A stretch of DNA of 64,000 nt, taken from contig NZ_JTJC03000010.1 of the NCBI RefSeq assembly GCF_000817735.3, positions 1 through 64,000 on the forward strand, given 5' to 3'. This stretch comes from Scytonema millei VB511283. GTDB taxonomy: Bacteria > Cyanobacteriota > Cyanobacteriia > Cyanobacteriales > Chroococcidiopsidaceae. Within the stretch, counting starts at the first letter, position 1; every line of letters begins with the position of its first letter. The notes below the pieces were generated by a model. The model ran no database searches and had not been told where the DNA came from. It saw only the letters and a program-made list of their open reading frames with translations. A program made the position numbers and the translations under genes. Below, piece by piece: positions 27,426-35,668 of the stretch.

Positions 27426-28631
27426 ATGACTCATGCAGTAGATATTATCAATGCTCGCGTGCCTGGTTACGCGCAATTGCAGGGAATTCGGATCGATCTA
27501 CACGGGCAAATTTCCGCAATTGAACCGATGGATCGATTTATTAAAAAAATTCCGCCAGCCGATTTGCAAATTATCAATTTAGCAGCAGATCGGATATCTT
27601 TAGGCGCAGTCGATTTGCAGATTAACGGGGCGCTAGGATTAGCATTTACAGATTTGCGAGCGACAGATATCTATAAACTGCAAAAAATATCTGAATACTT
27701 GTGGCAACAAGGCATAGATGCTTATTTACCCACACTCGTGACGACTTCTGGAGAAAATATACAGCGATCGCTAGCCGTTATTGCTGACTATATGCAGCGA
27801 CAAACCACATCTCTACCAACTGCCCAAGTTTTAGGAGTCCACCTGGAAGGACCATTTTTAAACGCACAAAAGCGCGGCGCTCATCCAGCAGAATATTTAT
27901 TACCGCTGACAATCCCACACATTCAGCAACTTTTAGGCGAATACGCTCGCATAGTCAAGGTTATCACCCTTGCCCCAGAATTAGATCCCAATGGCGAAGC
28001 CATAACCTATTTGCGTTCTCTCGGTATAACAATCAGCCTCGGTCATTCCCTCGCCACGGCAATTCAGGCGGAACAAGCATTTAAACTAGGGGCAACAATG
28101 GTAACTCATGCTTTTAATGCCATGCCGGGACTCCACCACAGAGAACCTGGATTGTTAGGTGCTGCCTTGGTACATCCTCAAGTGAAATGTGGGTTAATTG
28201 CTGACGGACAACATATTTGTCCCACAATGATTCAAGTATTGCTCCGCGCTGGCTGTTATCAACAAGGAATCTTTCTTGTCAGCGATGCCTTAGCACCTTT
28301 GGGGCTTCCAGACGGTGTTTACCCTTGGGATACGCGGCAAATAGACGTAAAAAACGGCACGGCTAGACTGTGTGATGGTACGCTAGCTGGTACGACTCTA
28401 CCACTACTTGTAGGAGTCCAGAACCTAGTTCGCTGGAACCTTTGTGACGTAGATACAGCGATTGCACTTGCCACTACCGCACCACGACAGGCGATCGATC
28501 TTCCCACAATTCAACTCGGGACTCCCTTTCACCAACTCCTACACTGGCAGATCAAACCAGACAGCAAAGAACTGACGTGGAAGAGATTGTCTTTATCAGG
28601 GAGCAGGGAGCGCACGAGCAGGGAGCAGTGA
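27426..28631 (+). CDS. nagA: N-acetylglucosamine-6-phosphate deacetylase
   Basis: NagA removes the acetyl group from GlcNAc-6-phosphate during amino-sugar recycling. The amidohydrolase motifs are present: GAVDLQINGALG near the front, HLEGPFLNAQKRGAHP, the histidine motif LGHSLAT, THAFNAMPGLHHREPG and the catalytic aspartate in LVSDALAPLG. I start at ATG 27426, which has AAGGG upstream; an in-frame GTG lies 12 bases before it. nagB is not adjacent. The last residues, GSRERTSREQ, are encoded by GGGAGCAGGGAGC-type repeat units, so the gene appears to have gained its present C-terminus and stop from an inserted repeat. This should not affect the catalytic domain. Confidence 0.93.
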   Translation: MTHAVDIINARVPGYAQLQGIRIDLHGQISAIEPMDRFIKKIPPADLQIINLAADRISLGAVDLQINGALGLAFTDLRATDIYKLQKISEYLWQQGIDAYLPTLVTTSGENIQRSLAVIADYMQRQTTSLPTAQVLGVHLEGPFLNAQKRGAHPAEYLLPLTIPHIQQLLGEYARIVKVITLAPELDPNGEAITYLRSLGITISLGHSLATAIQAEQAFKLGATMVTHAFNAMPGLHHREPGLLGAALVHPQVKCGLIADGQHICPTMIQVLLRAGCYQQGIFLVSDALAPLGLPDGVYPWDTRQIDVKNGTARLCDGTLAGTTLPLLVGVQNLVRWNLCDVDTAIALATTAPRQAIDLPTIQLGTPFHQLLHWQIKPDSKELTWKRLSLSGSRERTSREQ

Positions 28632-28782
28632 AGAAAGGGAAAGGGTCTAGGGTGTAGTGAGTGGCTAGCGGCTGGTGGCTAGTGGCTAGTGACCAGAGTT
28701 GGTAAATTTTGAATTTTGAATTTTGAGTTGCTCCCCCAGCTCTCTTCCCCGACTCCCGACTCCCGACTCTCGACTGCCATAT
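28597..28782. repeat. mixed short tandem repeat block after nagA
   Basis: Modules seen are GGGAGCA, GTGGCTA/GCGGCTG/GTGGCTA, TTTTGAA and CCGACTC heptamers. The block starts inside the last codons of nagA and ends about 45 bases before chlM. Confidence 0.75.
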
Positions 28783-28827
28783 GGTGATAAATTTAAGGTT
28801 TGTGAACCAAAGTAATAATCTATCTAT

Positions 28828-29520
28828 ATGACTGCAACAGACGATAAAACAATTGTTAAAGAATATTTCAATACAACAGGATTTGACCGCTGGCGACGGA
28901 TTTATGGTATTAGCAATGACGTTAACAAAGTCCAACTCGATATTCGCAACGGACACCAACAAACTGTAGATACTGTTATTGGTTGGTTGCAGGCAGATGG
29001 TAATTTATCGGAAATCTCTATTTGCGATGCAGGATGTGGAGTAGGTAGCCTCAGCATTCCCTTGGCGCAGGCAGGTGCTAGGGTGTACGCTAGCGATCTA
29101 TCAGAAATGATGGTGGCAGAAGCCAAAGAAAAAGCCAGATCGGAATTAGGAGATTTGGTCAATAATCTGACTCTGACCGTGCAAGATTTAGAAACACTCA
29201 GCGATCGCTATCATACTGTTATTTGTCTTGATGTTTTAATCCATTATCCCCAAGAACAAGTAGAGCAAATGATTTCTCATCTTTGTTCTTTGGCACAGAC
29301 GCGCTTAATTTTGAGTTTTGCCCCAAAAACTTTTGCTCTTAGTTTGCTGAAAAAAGTTGGTAGTTTCTTCCCTGGTGCAAGTAAGGCTACCCGTGCTTAT
29401 TTACACCCAGCATCAGAAGTCATCAAAATTTTAGAAAAAAATGGTTTTTCCGTACAGCGTCAAGCAATGACAAAGACTCGCTTCTATTTTTCTCGTTTAA
29501 TAGAAGCAACTCGAAAATGA
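28828..29520 (+). CDS. chlM: magnesium-protoporphyrin IX O-methyltransferase
   Basis: ChlM transfers a methyl group from S-adenosylmethionine to Mg-protoporphyrin IX, an early committed step of chlorophyll synthesis. The 230-residue protein begins VKEYFNTTGFDRWRRIYG, the specific N-terminal signature of ChlM/BchM. The SAM-binding motif is CDAGCGVGSLSIPLA, followed by the acidic VYASDLSEMM. The C-terminal half keeps FAPKTFALSLLKKVG and the arginine-rich end of the family. It marks the organism as chlorophyll-producing. It stands alone on the plus strand, 89 bases before a DUF423 gene, and the two may be co-transcribed. Confidence 0.96.
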   Translation: MTATDDKTIVKEYFNTTGFDRWRRIYGISNDVNKVQLDIRNGHQQTVDTVIGWLQADGNLSEISICDAGCGVGSLSIPLAQAGARVYASDLSEMMVAEAKEKARSELGDLVNNLTLTVQDLETLSDRYHTVICLDVLIHYPQEQVEQMISHLCSLAQTRLILSFAPKTFALSLLKKVGSFFPGASKATRAYLHPASEVIKILEKNGFSVQRQAMTKTRFYFSRLIEATRK

Positions 29521-29609
29521 TTCCCAAATTGGAATTAATTATAAAGTCCGCAAGTCCTTGAATCAAGAGATGAAATAATAGAAAAGTCTGGAATATAGGT
29601 TATTGGCTG

Positions 29610-29993
29610 ATGGGTCAATTCTTTCTGGCGATCGCTGCTATATTTGGTGGTTTATCTGTTGGTGTAGGAGCCTTTGGCGCTCATGCTCTAAAAGAAAAAT
29701 TAACTGAGCGATCGCTAGAAATTTTTGAAACTGGTGCTAGGTATCAAATGTATCATGCTCTAGCACTTTTACTCGTGGCTTTATTAATTAGAACCAGTGG
29801 CGAAGAATTTGCTCAGCCTGCATTAATAGCCGCCGGCTGGAATTTTATGATTGGAATTCTAATTTTTTCTGGCAGTTTGTACGCCTTAAGTTTAACAGGA
29901 ATTAAGGTCATCGGTGCAATTACTCCACTGGGAGGAGCAGCTTTTATTGCTGGGTGGGGTGCATTGGCGATCGCAGCTTTAAATAATAAGTAA
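29610..29993 (+). CDS. DUF423 family small membrane protein
   Basis: This 127-residue inner-membrane protein has four predicted helices. The conserved GAFGAHALKEKL follows the first helix and YQMYHALALLLVALL lies in the second, both typical of DUF423 (YgdD-like). The function is unknown in any organism as far as I recall. The frame is intact and of normal length. It follows chlM closely and is followed by a heptamer repeat block. Confidence 0.88.
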   Translation: MGQFFLAIAAIFGGLSVGVGAFGAHALKEKLTERSLEIFETGARYQMYHALALLLVALLIRTSGEEFAQPALIAAGWNFMIGILIFSGSLYALSLTGIKVIGAITPLGGAAFIAGWGALAIAALNNK

Positions 29994-29995
29994 GT

Positions 29996-30063
29996 CGTGA
30001 GGAGTGGCTAGTGGCTAGTGACTGGTGGCTAGCTACTCACAAATGACAAATGACAAATGACAA
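29996..30063. repeat. GTGGCTA and ACAAATG tandem repeats
   Basis: GTGGCTAGTGGCTAGTGACT is followed by four ACAAATG heptamers, between the DUF423 gene and the carotenoid-protein gene. Confidence 0.7.
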
Positions 30064-30205
30064 ATTCATCTGTCGTAAGTTGAAATCTCTATATCTGTCT
30101 TTAGCAAGGTTAAGTGAGGCGATCGCTGCACTAAAACTGTGAGAGAGGTTACAAAAGTTTACCTCGTCAGCTAGCAAGCAGCAATTATTGCAATCGGAGA
30201 GTTTT

Positions 30206-30661
30206 ATGACTTACGCAACTGATGAAAGTACAAAGCGATCGCTAGAGCAGTTTAGCCGTTATGATGCCGATACTCAACTTGGATTGTTGTGGTTTGGGTA
30301 TCTCGATCTTAAAGATAAGCTAACACCTGCAAACGAGACTTCCACACAGGATACCGCAGCAGCAGTATTCGATCAATTTGTTGCACTGTCACCTGAAGAA
30401 CAGCTGCAAGCACAGCGCGATATTGTTAATCGTGCTGACACAGATCTTAGCCGTGCCTACAGTGCTTTGGCTTCTAGTGGCAAATTAGATCTTTGGTTGC
30501 GCTTAGCACAAGGAATGGAAGACGGCAGAATTATTGGCGTACCCTCTGATTACGAACCACCCGCAGAGACAAATGAGTTTGTAGAGCAAATCAAGCAGCT
30601 TGAATTTGAACAGCGACTGAATTTTATGCGTAGCGCTGTTGTCGAGATGGGCGCTAAATAA
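30206..30661 (+). CDS. helical carotenoid protein (orange carotenoid protein N-domain only)
   Basis: This 151-residue, all-helical protein is a homologue of the N-terminal domain of the orange carotenoid protein, without the C-terminal sensor domain. LLWFGYLDL matches the carotenoid-tunnel helix that carries the conserved Trp and Tyr. NRADTDLSRAYSAL matches the NRTDT stretch of OCP, and LDLWLRLAQGMEDG matches the helix with the second conserved Trp. Such stand-alone proteins bind ketocarotenoids; some quench phycobilisomes and others quench singlet oxygen, and which applies here cannot be told. I start at ATG 30206 because GGAGAG precedes it; a TTG at 30188 is less likely. No OCP, CTDH or FRP gene is next to it. 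Confidence 0.82.
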   Translation: MTYATDESTKRSLEQFSRYDADTQLGLLWFGYLDLKDKLTPANETSTQDTAAAVFDQFVALSPEEQLQAQRDIVNRADTDLSRAYSALASSGKLDLWLRLAQGMEDGRIIGVPSDYEPPAETNEFVEQIKQLEFEQRLNFMRSAVVEMGAK

Positions 30662-30693
30662 GCGATCGCCATTTTCACCACGATAATACACGG

Positions 30694-30722
30694 GTAGGGG
30701 CGCACAGAGAAAGCGCCCCTAC
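30694..30722. repeat. GTAGGGGCGCACAG dispersed palindrome
   Basis: The copy begins GTAGGGGCGCACAGAG and ends GCGCCCCTAC. It is the exact reverse complement of 21955-21983. It lies just after the carotenoid-protein gene and may serve as its transcript end. Confidence 0.85.
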
Positions 30723-30785
30723 TTATTATGTAGAATATGGTTGAGCGATCGCAGGTAATAACCAGGTAATAACTAGGTAACAACT

Positions 30786-32264
30786 ATGAGTTCCGCCACA
30801 ATTCTCCAAAACTACATCAATGGCGAGTGGTGCGACTCTAGTGCAACTGAATATCTAGATATCGTCAATCCTGCCACAACCGAGGTACTAGCTCAAGTTG
30901 CCTTGGGGACATCCGCAGACGTAGATCGAGCTGCTATCGCTGCTGCTAATGCTTTTGGTAGTTGGCGACGCACGCCAGCCACGGAGCGAATCCAATACTT
31001 ATTTAAACTCAAAGCTCTATTAGACGAAAATTTTGAAGACATAGCTCGGACAATTACCCAAGAATGCGGTAAGACTTTGGAAGAGTCAAAAGGGGAAATG
31101 CAACGAGCAATTGAGAATGTGGAAGTTGCCTGCGGTATCCCAATTTTGATGCAGGGACAGTACTCGGAAGATATTGCTAAAGGAATTGACGAATTTGTCA
31201 TTCGCCAACCTGTAGGAGTTGCCGCAGTTATTGCACCATTTAATTTCCCTGGAATGATTCCGTTTTGGTTTTTACCCTATGCGATCGCCTGTGGTAATAC
31301 ATATATCATCAAACCTTCGGAGAAAGTCCCGCTGACGATGCAAAAAGTCATGCACCTCATAGAACAAACGGGACTGCCAAAGGGTGTTGTCAATTTAGTT
31401 AATGGTGCAAAAGAAGTTGTCGATGCAATTTTAGATCATGCAGCGATTCGGGCGATTAGTTTTGTCGGTTCCACACCTGTGGCTCGATACGTATACAGTC
31501 GTGCCACTGCAAACGGCAAACGCGCTCAATGTCAAGGAGGAGCAAAAAATCCAGTCATCGTGTTGCCGGATGCAGACATAGAAATGACAACTCGGATTGT
31601 TGCTGATAGTGCTTTCGGTTGTGCGGGACAGCGTTGTTTAGCAGCTTCCTTAGCTGTGACAGTAGGAGAAGCAGGAAAAACATTCACAGAGGCGATCGCC
31701 CAAGCTGCAACTTCTCGCGTTGTCGGTTATGGTTTAGATTCAGGCGTACAGATGGGACCCGTAATTACGGCTGAAAGTCAGTCGAGAATTAAGCACTTAG
31801 TAGAGCAAGGTATCGCCACAGGTGCGAAACCACTCGTAGACGGTCGAGAACCGCTAATTTCTGATTATCCTGACGGTTATTTTATTAAACCAACAATCTT
31901 ACAAGATATCGATCCAGCAAGTGCGATCGCCCGTACTGAAATTTTTGGTCCCGTTTTAGGACTCATTCACCTCGACACTATAGATGCTGCGATTCAGTTT
32001 ATCAATAGTGGTCAGTATGGTAACATGGCTTGCCTATTTACCTCATCTGGCGCAGCTGCAAGAAAATTTCGCTACGAAGCCGAAGTTGGTAATATCGGGA
32101 TTAATATTGGTGTTGCCGCACCGATGGCATTTTTTCCCTTTAGCGGTTGGAAGGAAAGCTTTTTTGGGGACTTGCACGGACAAGGACACCATGCCGTTGA
32201 ATTTTTCACCCAGACTAAAGTTGTTGTAGAGCGCTGGCGACAAAATTGGTCGAGACAGTTTTAG
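30786..32264 (+). CDS. mmsA: CoA-acylating methylmalonate-semialdehyde dehydrogenase family protein
   Basis: This is a 492-residue aldehyde dehydrogenase of the MMSDH type. The family-specific sequence is [14 protein letters not shown] with the catalytic cysteine. [22 protein letters not shown] near residue 150 is equally characteristic. The usual ALDH glutamate is replaced by the [14 protein letters not shown] context, as expected for CoA-dependent members. The enzyme converts malonate or methylmalonate semialdehyde with CoA to acetyl- or propionyl-CoA, linked to valine, inositol or beta-alanine breakdown. No other gene of those pathways is adjacent, so the physiological substrate is open. 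It starts at ATG 30786 after a palindromic repeat and ends at a two-way terminator shared with petE. Confidence 0.87.
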   Translation: MSSATILQNYINGEWCDSSATEYLDIVNPATTEVLAQVALGTSADVDRAAIAAANAFGSWRRTPATERIQYLFKLKALLDENFEDIARTITQECGKTLEESKGEMQRAIENVEVACGIPILMQGQYSEDIAKGIDEFVIRQPVGVAAVIAPFNFPGMIPFWFLPYAIACGNTYIIKPSEKVPLTMQKVMHLIEQTGLPKGVVNLVNGAKEVVDAILDHAAIRAISFVGSTPVARYVYSRATANGKRAQCQGGAKNPVIVLPDADIEMTTRIVADSAFGCAGQRCLAASLAVTVGEAGKTFTEAIAQAATSRVVGYGLDSGVQMGPVITAESQSRIKHLVEQGIATGAKPLVDGREPLISDYPDGYFIKPTILQDIDPASAIARTEIFGPVLGLIHLDTIDAAIQFINSGQYGNMACLFTSSGAAARKFRYEAEVGNIGINIGVAAPMAFFPFSGWKESFFGDLHGQGHHAVEFFTQTKVVVERWRQNWSRQF

Positions 32265-32278
32265 TTGAAATTTAAGTT

Positions 32279-32326
32279 GAAATGCCTCGCAAACCAACGA
32301 TCGTGGCTCTCTGAGGCATTTCATTT
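32279..32326. terminator. bidirectional hairpin between mmsA and petE
   Basis: GAAATGCCTC and GAGGCATTTC form a perfect 10-base-pair stem around a 24-base loop. It lies between the converging mmsA and petE genes and has T-rich sequence on one side. Confidence 0.55.
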
Positions 32327-32385
32327 CTAATTGCTATGCAATTTATAGATGGCTGTGCTAGCCAAAGCGAATTGCAGCTAAATTT

Positions 32386-32805
32386 CTAGCTAGCAACCGT
32401 AACTTTACCAATCATTCCAGCACCGCGATGAGGTTCGCAGTAGAAGGTGTAGTCCCCAGCAGGAGCATCAGCGGGAATAGTGGTTGAAACTGATTGACCT
32501 GGGGTCATCAGTAGTTGCTTGTGGGACAGGGATTTTGCCAAATCTGCACTCTTGTTGGGAGTGCCAGCCGTATCGAAGACAACATTGTGGGGAGGCACTT
32601 TGTTGTTGACGAACTCAATGGTGTCCCCTGGCTTCACAGTCAGCTTGGATGGCTCAAACGCCAGCATCCCTTTATCTGTACCTAACTTAACTTGAAAAGT
32701 TTCAGCAGCGGCAGGGGCAGAAAAGAATGCAAAGCTACTAGCAACCAAAACGATGGTTAAAACAGCTAAACCCAAGCGCCGCAAAGTTGCAGCAAATAGT
32801 TTCAT
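32386..32805 (-). CDS. petE: plastocyanin
   Basis: This blue copper protein carries electrons from cytochrome b6f to photosystem I in the thylakoid lumen. The 139-residue precursor starts at ATG 32805, with GGAG six bases upstream; the frame continues upstream, but those residues are not plastocyanin. A twin-basic hydrophobic signal peptide ends at APAAAETFQV. Copper ligands are the histidine in PPHNVVF and the Cys, His and Met in YCEPHRGAGM. The mature protein of about 105 residues is complete. A copper-responsive promoter would be expected, but I could not identify an operator in the upstream region. Confidence 0.97.
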   Translation of the reverse strand: MKLFAATLRRLGLAVLTIVLVASSFAFFSAPAAAETFQVKLGTDKGMLAFEPSKLTVKPGDTIEFVNNKVPPHNVVFDTAGTPNKSADLAKSLSHKQLLMTPGQSVSTTIPADAPAGDYTFYCEPHRGAGMIGKVTVAS

Positions 32806-33342
32806 GACCTTCTCCAAACAGGTTTGACAATTTGTCATACTTAATTTTATCAACTATGGATGTTAATTCTTCATTCTCTTTCTAGCTAATTTATTCTCAC
32901 TCTCACGATATAGGGAGAACGGCAGAAGTCAGCAGTCGGAAGTAGTCCATAGCTGGTTGTTGTAAGGCGATCGCCTGTGCTTTTGGTCTCAATAGGTGAA
33001 ACCCGAAGCCACAGCTTCTAATCAATCTGTAATATCTTCATAATTGAGCTAGCAGAAACACGGAAGAATTTCCAAAATTTTAAGCTTATTTTAATAAATA
33101 GAGATGCGCTCCTAGAACTATAAGTAGCCACTTTATTTTATAAGTCGTAAGTTCTTAGCCACATAGCATCGTCAGTAATAACCCACGATCGAACTCAGAG
33201 GATTGAAAGCTCGATGCTACGCATTGTTTTGCGATCCAGAGTGTGGATCGGGGACTTGCACCATTCCTGTTTCTTAAACTTACGAGTTATGACTTACGAC
33301 TTACTTTGGTCAGCTTTATCTAAAATTTCTATTTGACAATAT
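32806..33342. other. divergent promoter region of petE and the aspartic protease gene
   Basis: There are 537 bases without a gene. A small inverted repeat CGATCCA/TGGATCG is seen near 33232-33250, and heptamer-like TTACGAGT/TTACGACT units near 33280-33303. No known RNA motif was recognised. Confidence 0.45.
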
Positions 33343-33867
33343 ATGAAACAATTACTGAGGCTATTTCTTCCCCTAGCTGGAATCGCTCTATTTCAGACAA
33401 CCGCGATCGCTCAAGAAGCAGACGGGTGTTTTATGCTTGACTCTAGCGGACAGACAATTGACTTATCTACCGTTTGCGGTCAACAAAAAAAAAATTCGGC
33501 TCATGCAAGCGAATTTCAAGCAAAAATCAAGCGCCGCGAAAGTGGAATACCAGTTATTGACGTAACTTTTAACGGTCAACAAAAATTTGAAATGCTTTTA
33601 GACACGGGAGCTTCTCAAACCACCATCACAACTGAGATGGCGCAGGCGTTAGGAGTCGTTCCAATTGGTATGCACAAAGCACAAATTGCCAATGGCGATA
33701 TTGTAGAATTCCCCATTGGACAGGTCGCTTCGATGAGTGTCGGCAAGGCTATAGTTCGCGAGCCAAAAGTTTCGATTACTGAAGGAGATCCACTATTAGG
33801 ACAGAACTTCTTTGAAGATTATGACGTAGTCATTAGGCGAGATATGGTGGAATTTCAGCCGCGTTAA
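33343..33867 (+). CDS. retropepsin-like (clan AA) aspartic protease, exported
   Basis: This 174-residue protein has a signal peptide ending near TAIAQEADG and a single retropepsin-type domain. The catalytic motif is MLLDTGASQTTI, followed by a flap-like IANGDIVEFPIG and the end DPLLGQNFFEDYDV. It resembles the bacterial TIGR02281-type periplasmic proteases. Being single-domain, it would need to work as a dimer. The substrate is unknown. Its stop codon overlaps the 3' end of the converging panC-cmk gene by four bases. Confidence 0.85.
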   Translation: MKQLLRLFLPLAGIALFQTTAIAQEADGCFMLDSSGQTIDLSTVCGQQKKNSAHASEFQAKIKRRESGIPVIDVTFNGQQKFEMLLDTGASQTTITTEMAQALGVVPIGMHKAQIANGDIVEFPIGQVASMSVGKAIVREPKVSITEGDPLLGQNFFEDYDVVIRRDMVEFQPR

Positions 33868-35513
33868 TCGGTTCTCGCAAAAACTCGGTCGTACTGCAAG
33901 ACAATTTCTGCAATGACTTGAGTAATACTCTTAGCATCAGTAATAATCTCGACTGCCCCAGCAGCTTTTTTCAATGGTGCAACCTCGCGATTGCTATCCT
34001 GCCAATCTCGCGCAGCGATATCCCGTTCTAGTTGTTCCAAGCTTATCTGTGGCTGACCTTGAGCTAAAAAGTCTTGCTGTCGCCGTTTAGCTCTTTCTTG
34101 CACGGAAGCCGTTAAGAAAATTTTCAGGTCGGCATCGGGAAAAACTTGCGTGCCGATGTCTCTTCCTTCCGCCACCAAGCCGCCTTTTTGTCCCCACTGC
34201 TGCTGCTGCTTGACTAAGACTTGCCGCACTTCTGGAATTGCCGCGATCGCAGATACATTTGCCGTGACATCCAAACTGCGGATCGCTGAAGTCACTTCGC
34301 GATCGTTAATCCAAACTCTGACGGGTTGTGCTGCATCTACGCTAGCAGCTAGTTGAATTTCGCACCGATTTGCTAGTTCTGCGATCGCGCACCGATCCGT
34401 GACTGAAATTCCCGACTCTAAAACCAACCACGTTAAGGCGCGGTACATGGCTCCCGTATCGAGGTAAACTAACCCCAACTCCCGGGCTACCGACCGCGAT
34501 ACAGTTGATTTGCCGACTCCTGCTGGACCATCAATGGCGACAATCGGCTGGCGATCGCGCAAAATTATGTTGTCGATTAACCGCGTCGTTCCTACTCGTG
34601 CGGCAACCGCGATCGTGCCTGCTTCCTCTACTCTATTCACTGGTCGTAACGTATCAGGATGTACTAACTCCAGATACTCTACTGCCACTCCCTCAGCCAG
34701 CGCAAGTACTTGCTCTACAGTTGTTAATAAAGTTTGGCGATCGCGCTCTCCGGCAATAAAAGCTGCTTGAGCGTGCTGCAAACTGCGATATATATATGAT
34801 GCTTGTTCTCTTTGTTCTAGAGTTAAATACTGATTGCGAGAACTCATTGCCAAGCCCGATGCTTCCCGCACTGTAGGACAGCCAACAATCTCAACCGACA
34901 AACTTAAATCTCGCACCAACCGCCGAATAATGGCTAACTGCTGTCCGTCTTTCTGACCAAAATACGCTCGGCTCGGCTGGACAATATTTAACAATTTAGT
35001 CACGATCGTCGCCACACCCTGAAAATGCCCTGGACGGGACTTCCCGCATAATACAGAGGTCATTTCTTCCGGTGGGACAACTTGAGTCAGTTGGTAATTG
35101 GTAATTGGTAATTGCTTGTCAGTTGACGGTTGACGGTTGAAAATTGCTCCCTCAGCTCCCTCAGCTCCCTCAGCTCTCTTCCCAATCCCCAGATCCTCGG
35201 CAGTGGGGGCAAAGATAACGTCAACACCAGCTCGATCGCAGAGCTGGCGATCGCTCTCTAGTTGGCGCGGGTATTGTTGATAATCTTCTGTGGGACCAAA
35301 TTGCAGTGGGTTGACAAAAATACTGACTACCACAATGTCATTTTCCTGCCGCGCCCGTTGCATCAAGCTTAAATGTCCGGCGTGTAAAGCACCCATCGTC
35401 GGCACTAAACCGATGCTAATCTCAGCTGAAGCGGCTAGATTTCGCTTAGCTTCTGCTTTCAACACGCTTAAGTAACAGCGTAACGCTGCAACCGTTGCAA
35501 ACAGACGCACCAA
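33864..35513 (-). CDS. panC/cmk: bifunctional pantothenate synthetase / cytidylate kinase
   Basis: This cyanobacterial fusion joins PanC (about residues 1-310), which condenses pantoate and beta-alanine, to Cmk (about 318-549), which phosphorylates CMP and dCMP. PanC motifs are VPTMGALHAGHLSLM, FGQKDGQQLAIIRRL and VREASGLAMSSRN. Cmk has the P loop IDGPAGVGKSTVS, YLDTGAMYRALT and EGRDIGTQVFPDA. Both active sites are intact. Within PanC, residues of about 108-142 (EGAEGAEGA and following) have no counterpart in normal PanC and are encoded by three repeat modules inserted in frame. They fall just before VVPPEEMTSVLCG, a surface region in known PanC structures, so activity may survive. The gene converges on the protease gene. 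Confidence 0.95.
   Translation of the reverse strand: MVRLFATVAALRCYLSVLKAEAKRNLAASAEISIGLVPTMGALHAGHLSLMQRARQENDIVVVSIFVNPLQFGPTEDYQQYPRQLESDRQLCDRAGVDVIFAPTAEDLGIGKRAEGAEGAEGAIFNRQPSTDKQLPITNYQLTQVVPPEEMTSVLCGKSRPGHFQGVATIVTKLLNIVQPSRAYFGQKDGQQLAIIRRLVRDLSLSVEIVGCPTVREASGLAMSSRNQYLTLEQREQASYIYRSLQHAQAAFIAGERDRQTLLTTVEQVLALAEGVAVEYLELVHPDTLRPVNRVEEAGTIAVAARVGTTRLIDNIILRDRQPIVAIDGPAGVGKSTVSRSVARELGLVYLDTGAMYRALTWLVLESGISVTDRCAIAELANRCEIQLAASVDAAQPVRVWINDREVTSAIRSLDVTANVSAIAAIPEVRQVLVKQQQQWGQKGGLVAEGRDIGTQVFPDADLKIFLTASVQERAKRRQQDFLAQGQPQISLEQLERDIAARDWQDSNREVAPLKKAAGAVEIITDAKSITQVIAEIVLQYDRVFARTD
35086..35187 (-). repeat. in-frame repeat insertion inside panC
   Basis: The plus strand carries TTGGTAA, TTGACGG and CTCAGCTCC units in succession. 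All three modules also occur between genes in this window. They add about 34 codons to panC without a stop or frameshift. Confidence 0.8.
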
Positions 35514-35626
35514 TACCCCCTCTGTTTTATTCCAACCACACCCTATTGTAGAGCAGGATAAGAAAGCTGAGGGGGCGTAAGAGAAGTCTTAAGCCGTAAG
35601 TGTTTTTACTTATGACTTTTGACGAG

Positions 35627-35662
35627 CAGCCACTAGCCACTAGCCACTAGCCACTAGTCACT
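35627..35662. repeat. CCACTAG tandem heptamer repeat
   Basis: Four consecutive heptamers of CCACTAG/TCACTAG type lie between the ends of the rlpA gene and the start of panC-cmk. The reverse complement unit is CTAGTGG. Confidence 0.75.
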
Positions 35663-35668
35663 GTTTCA

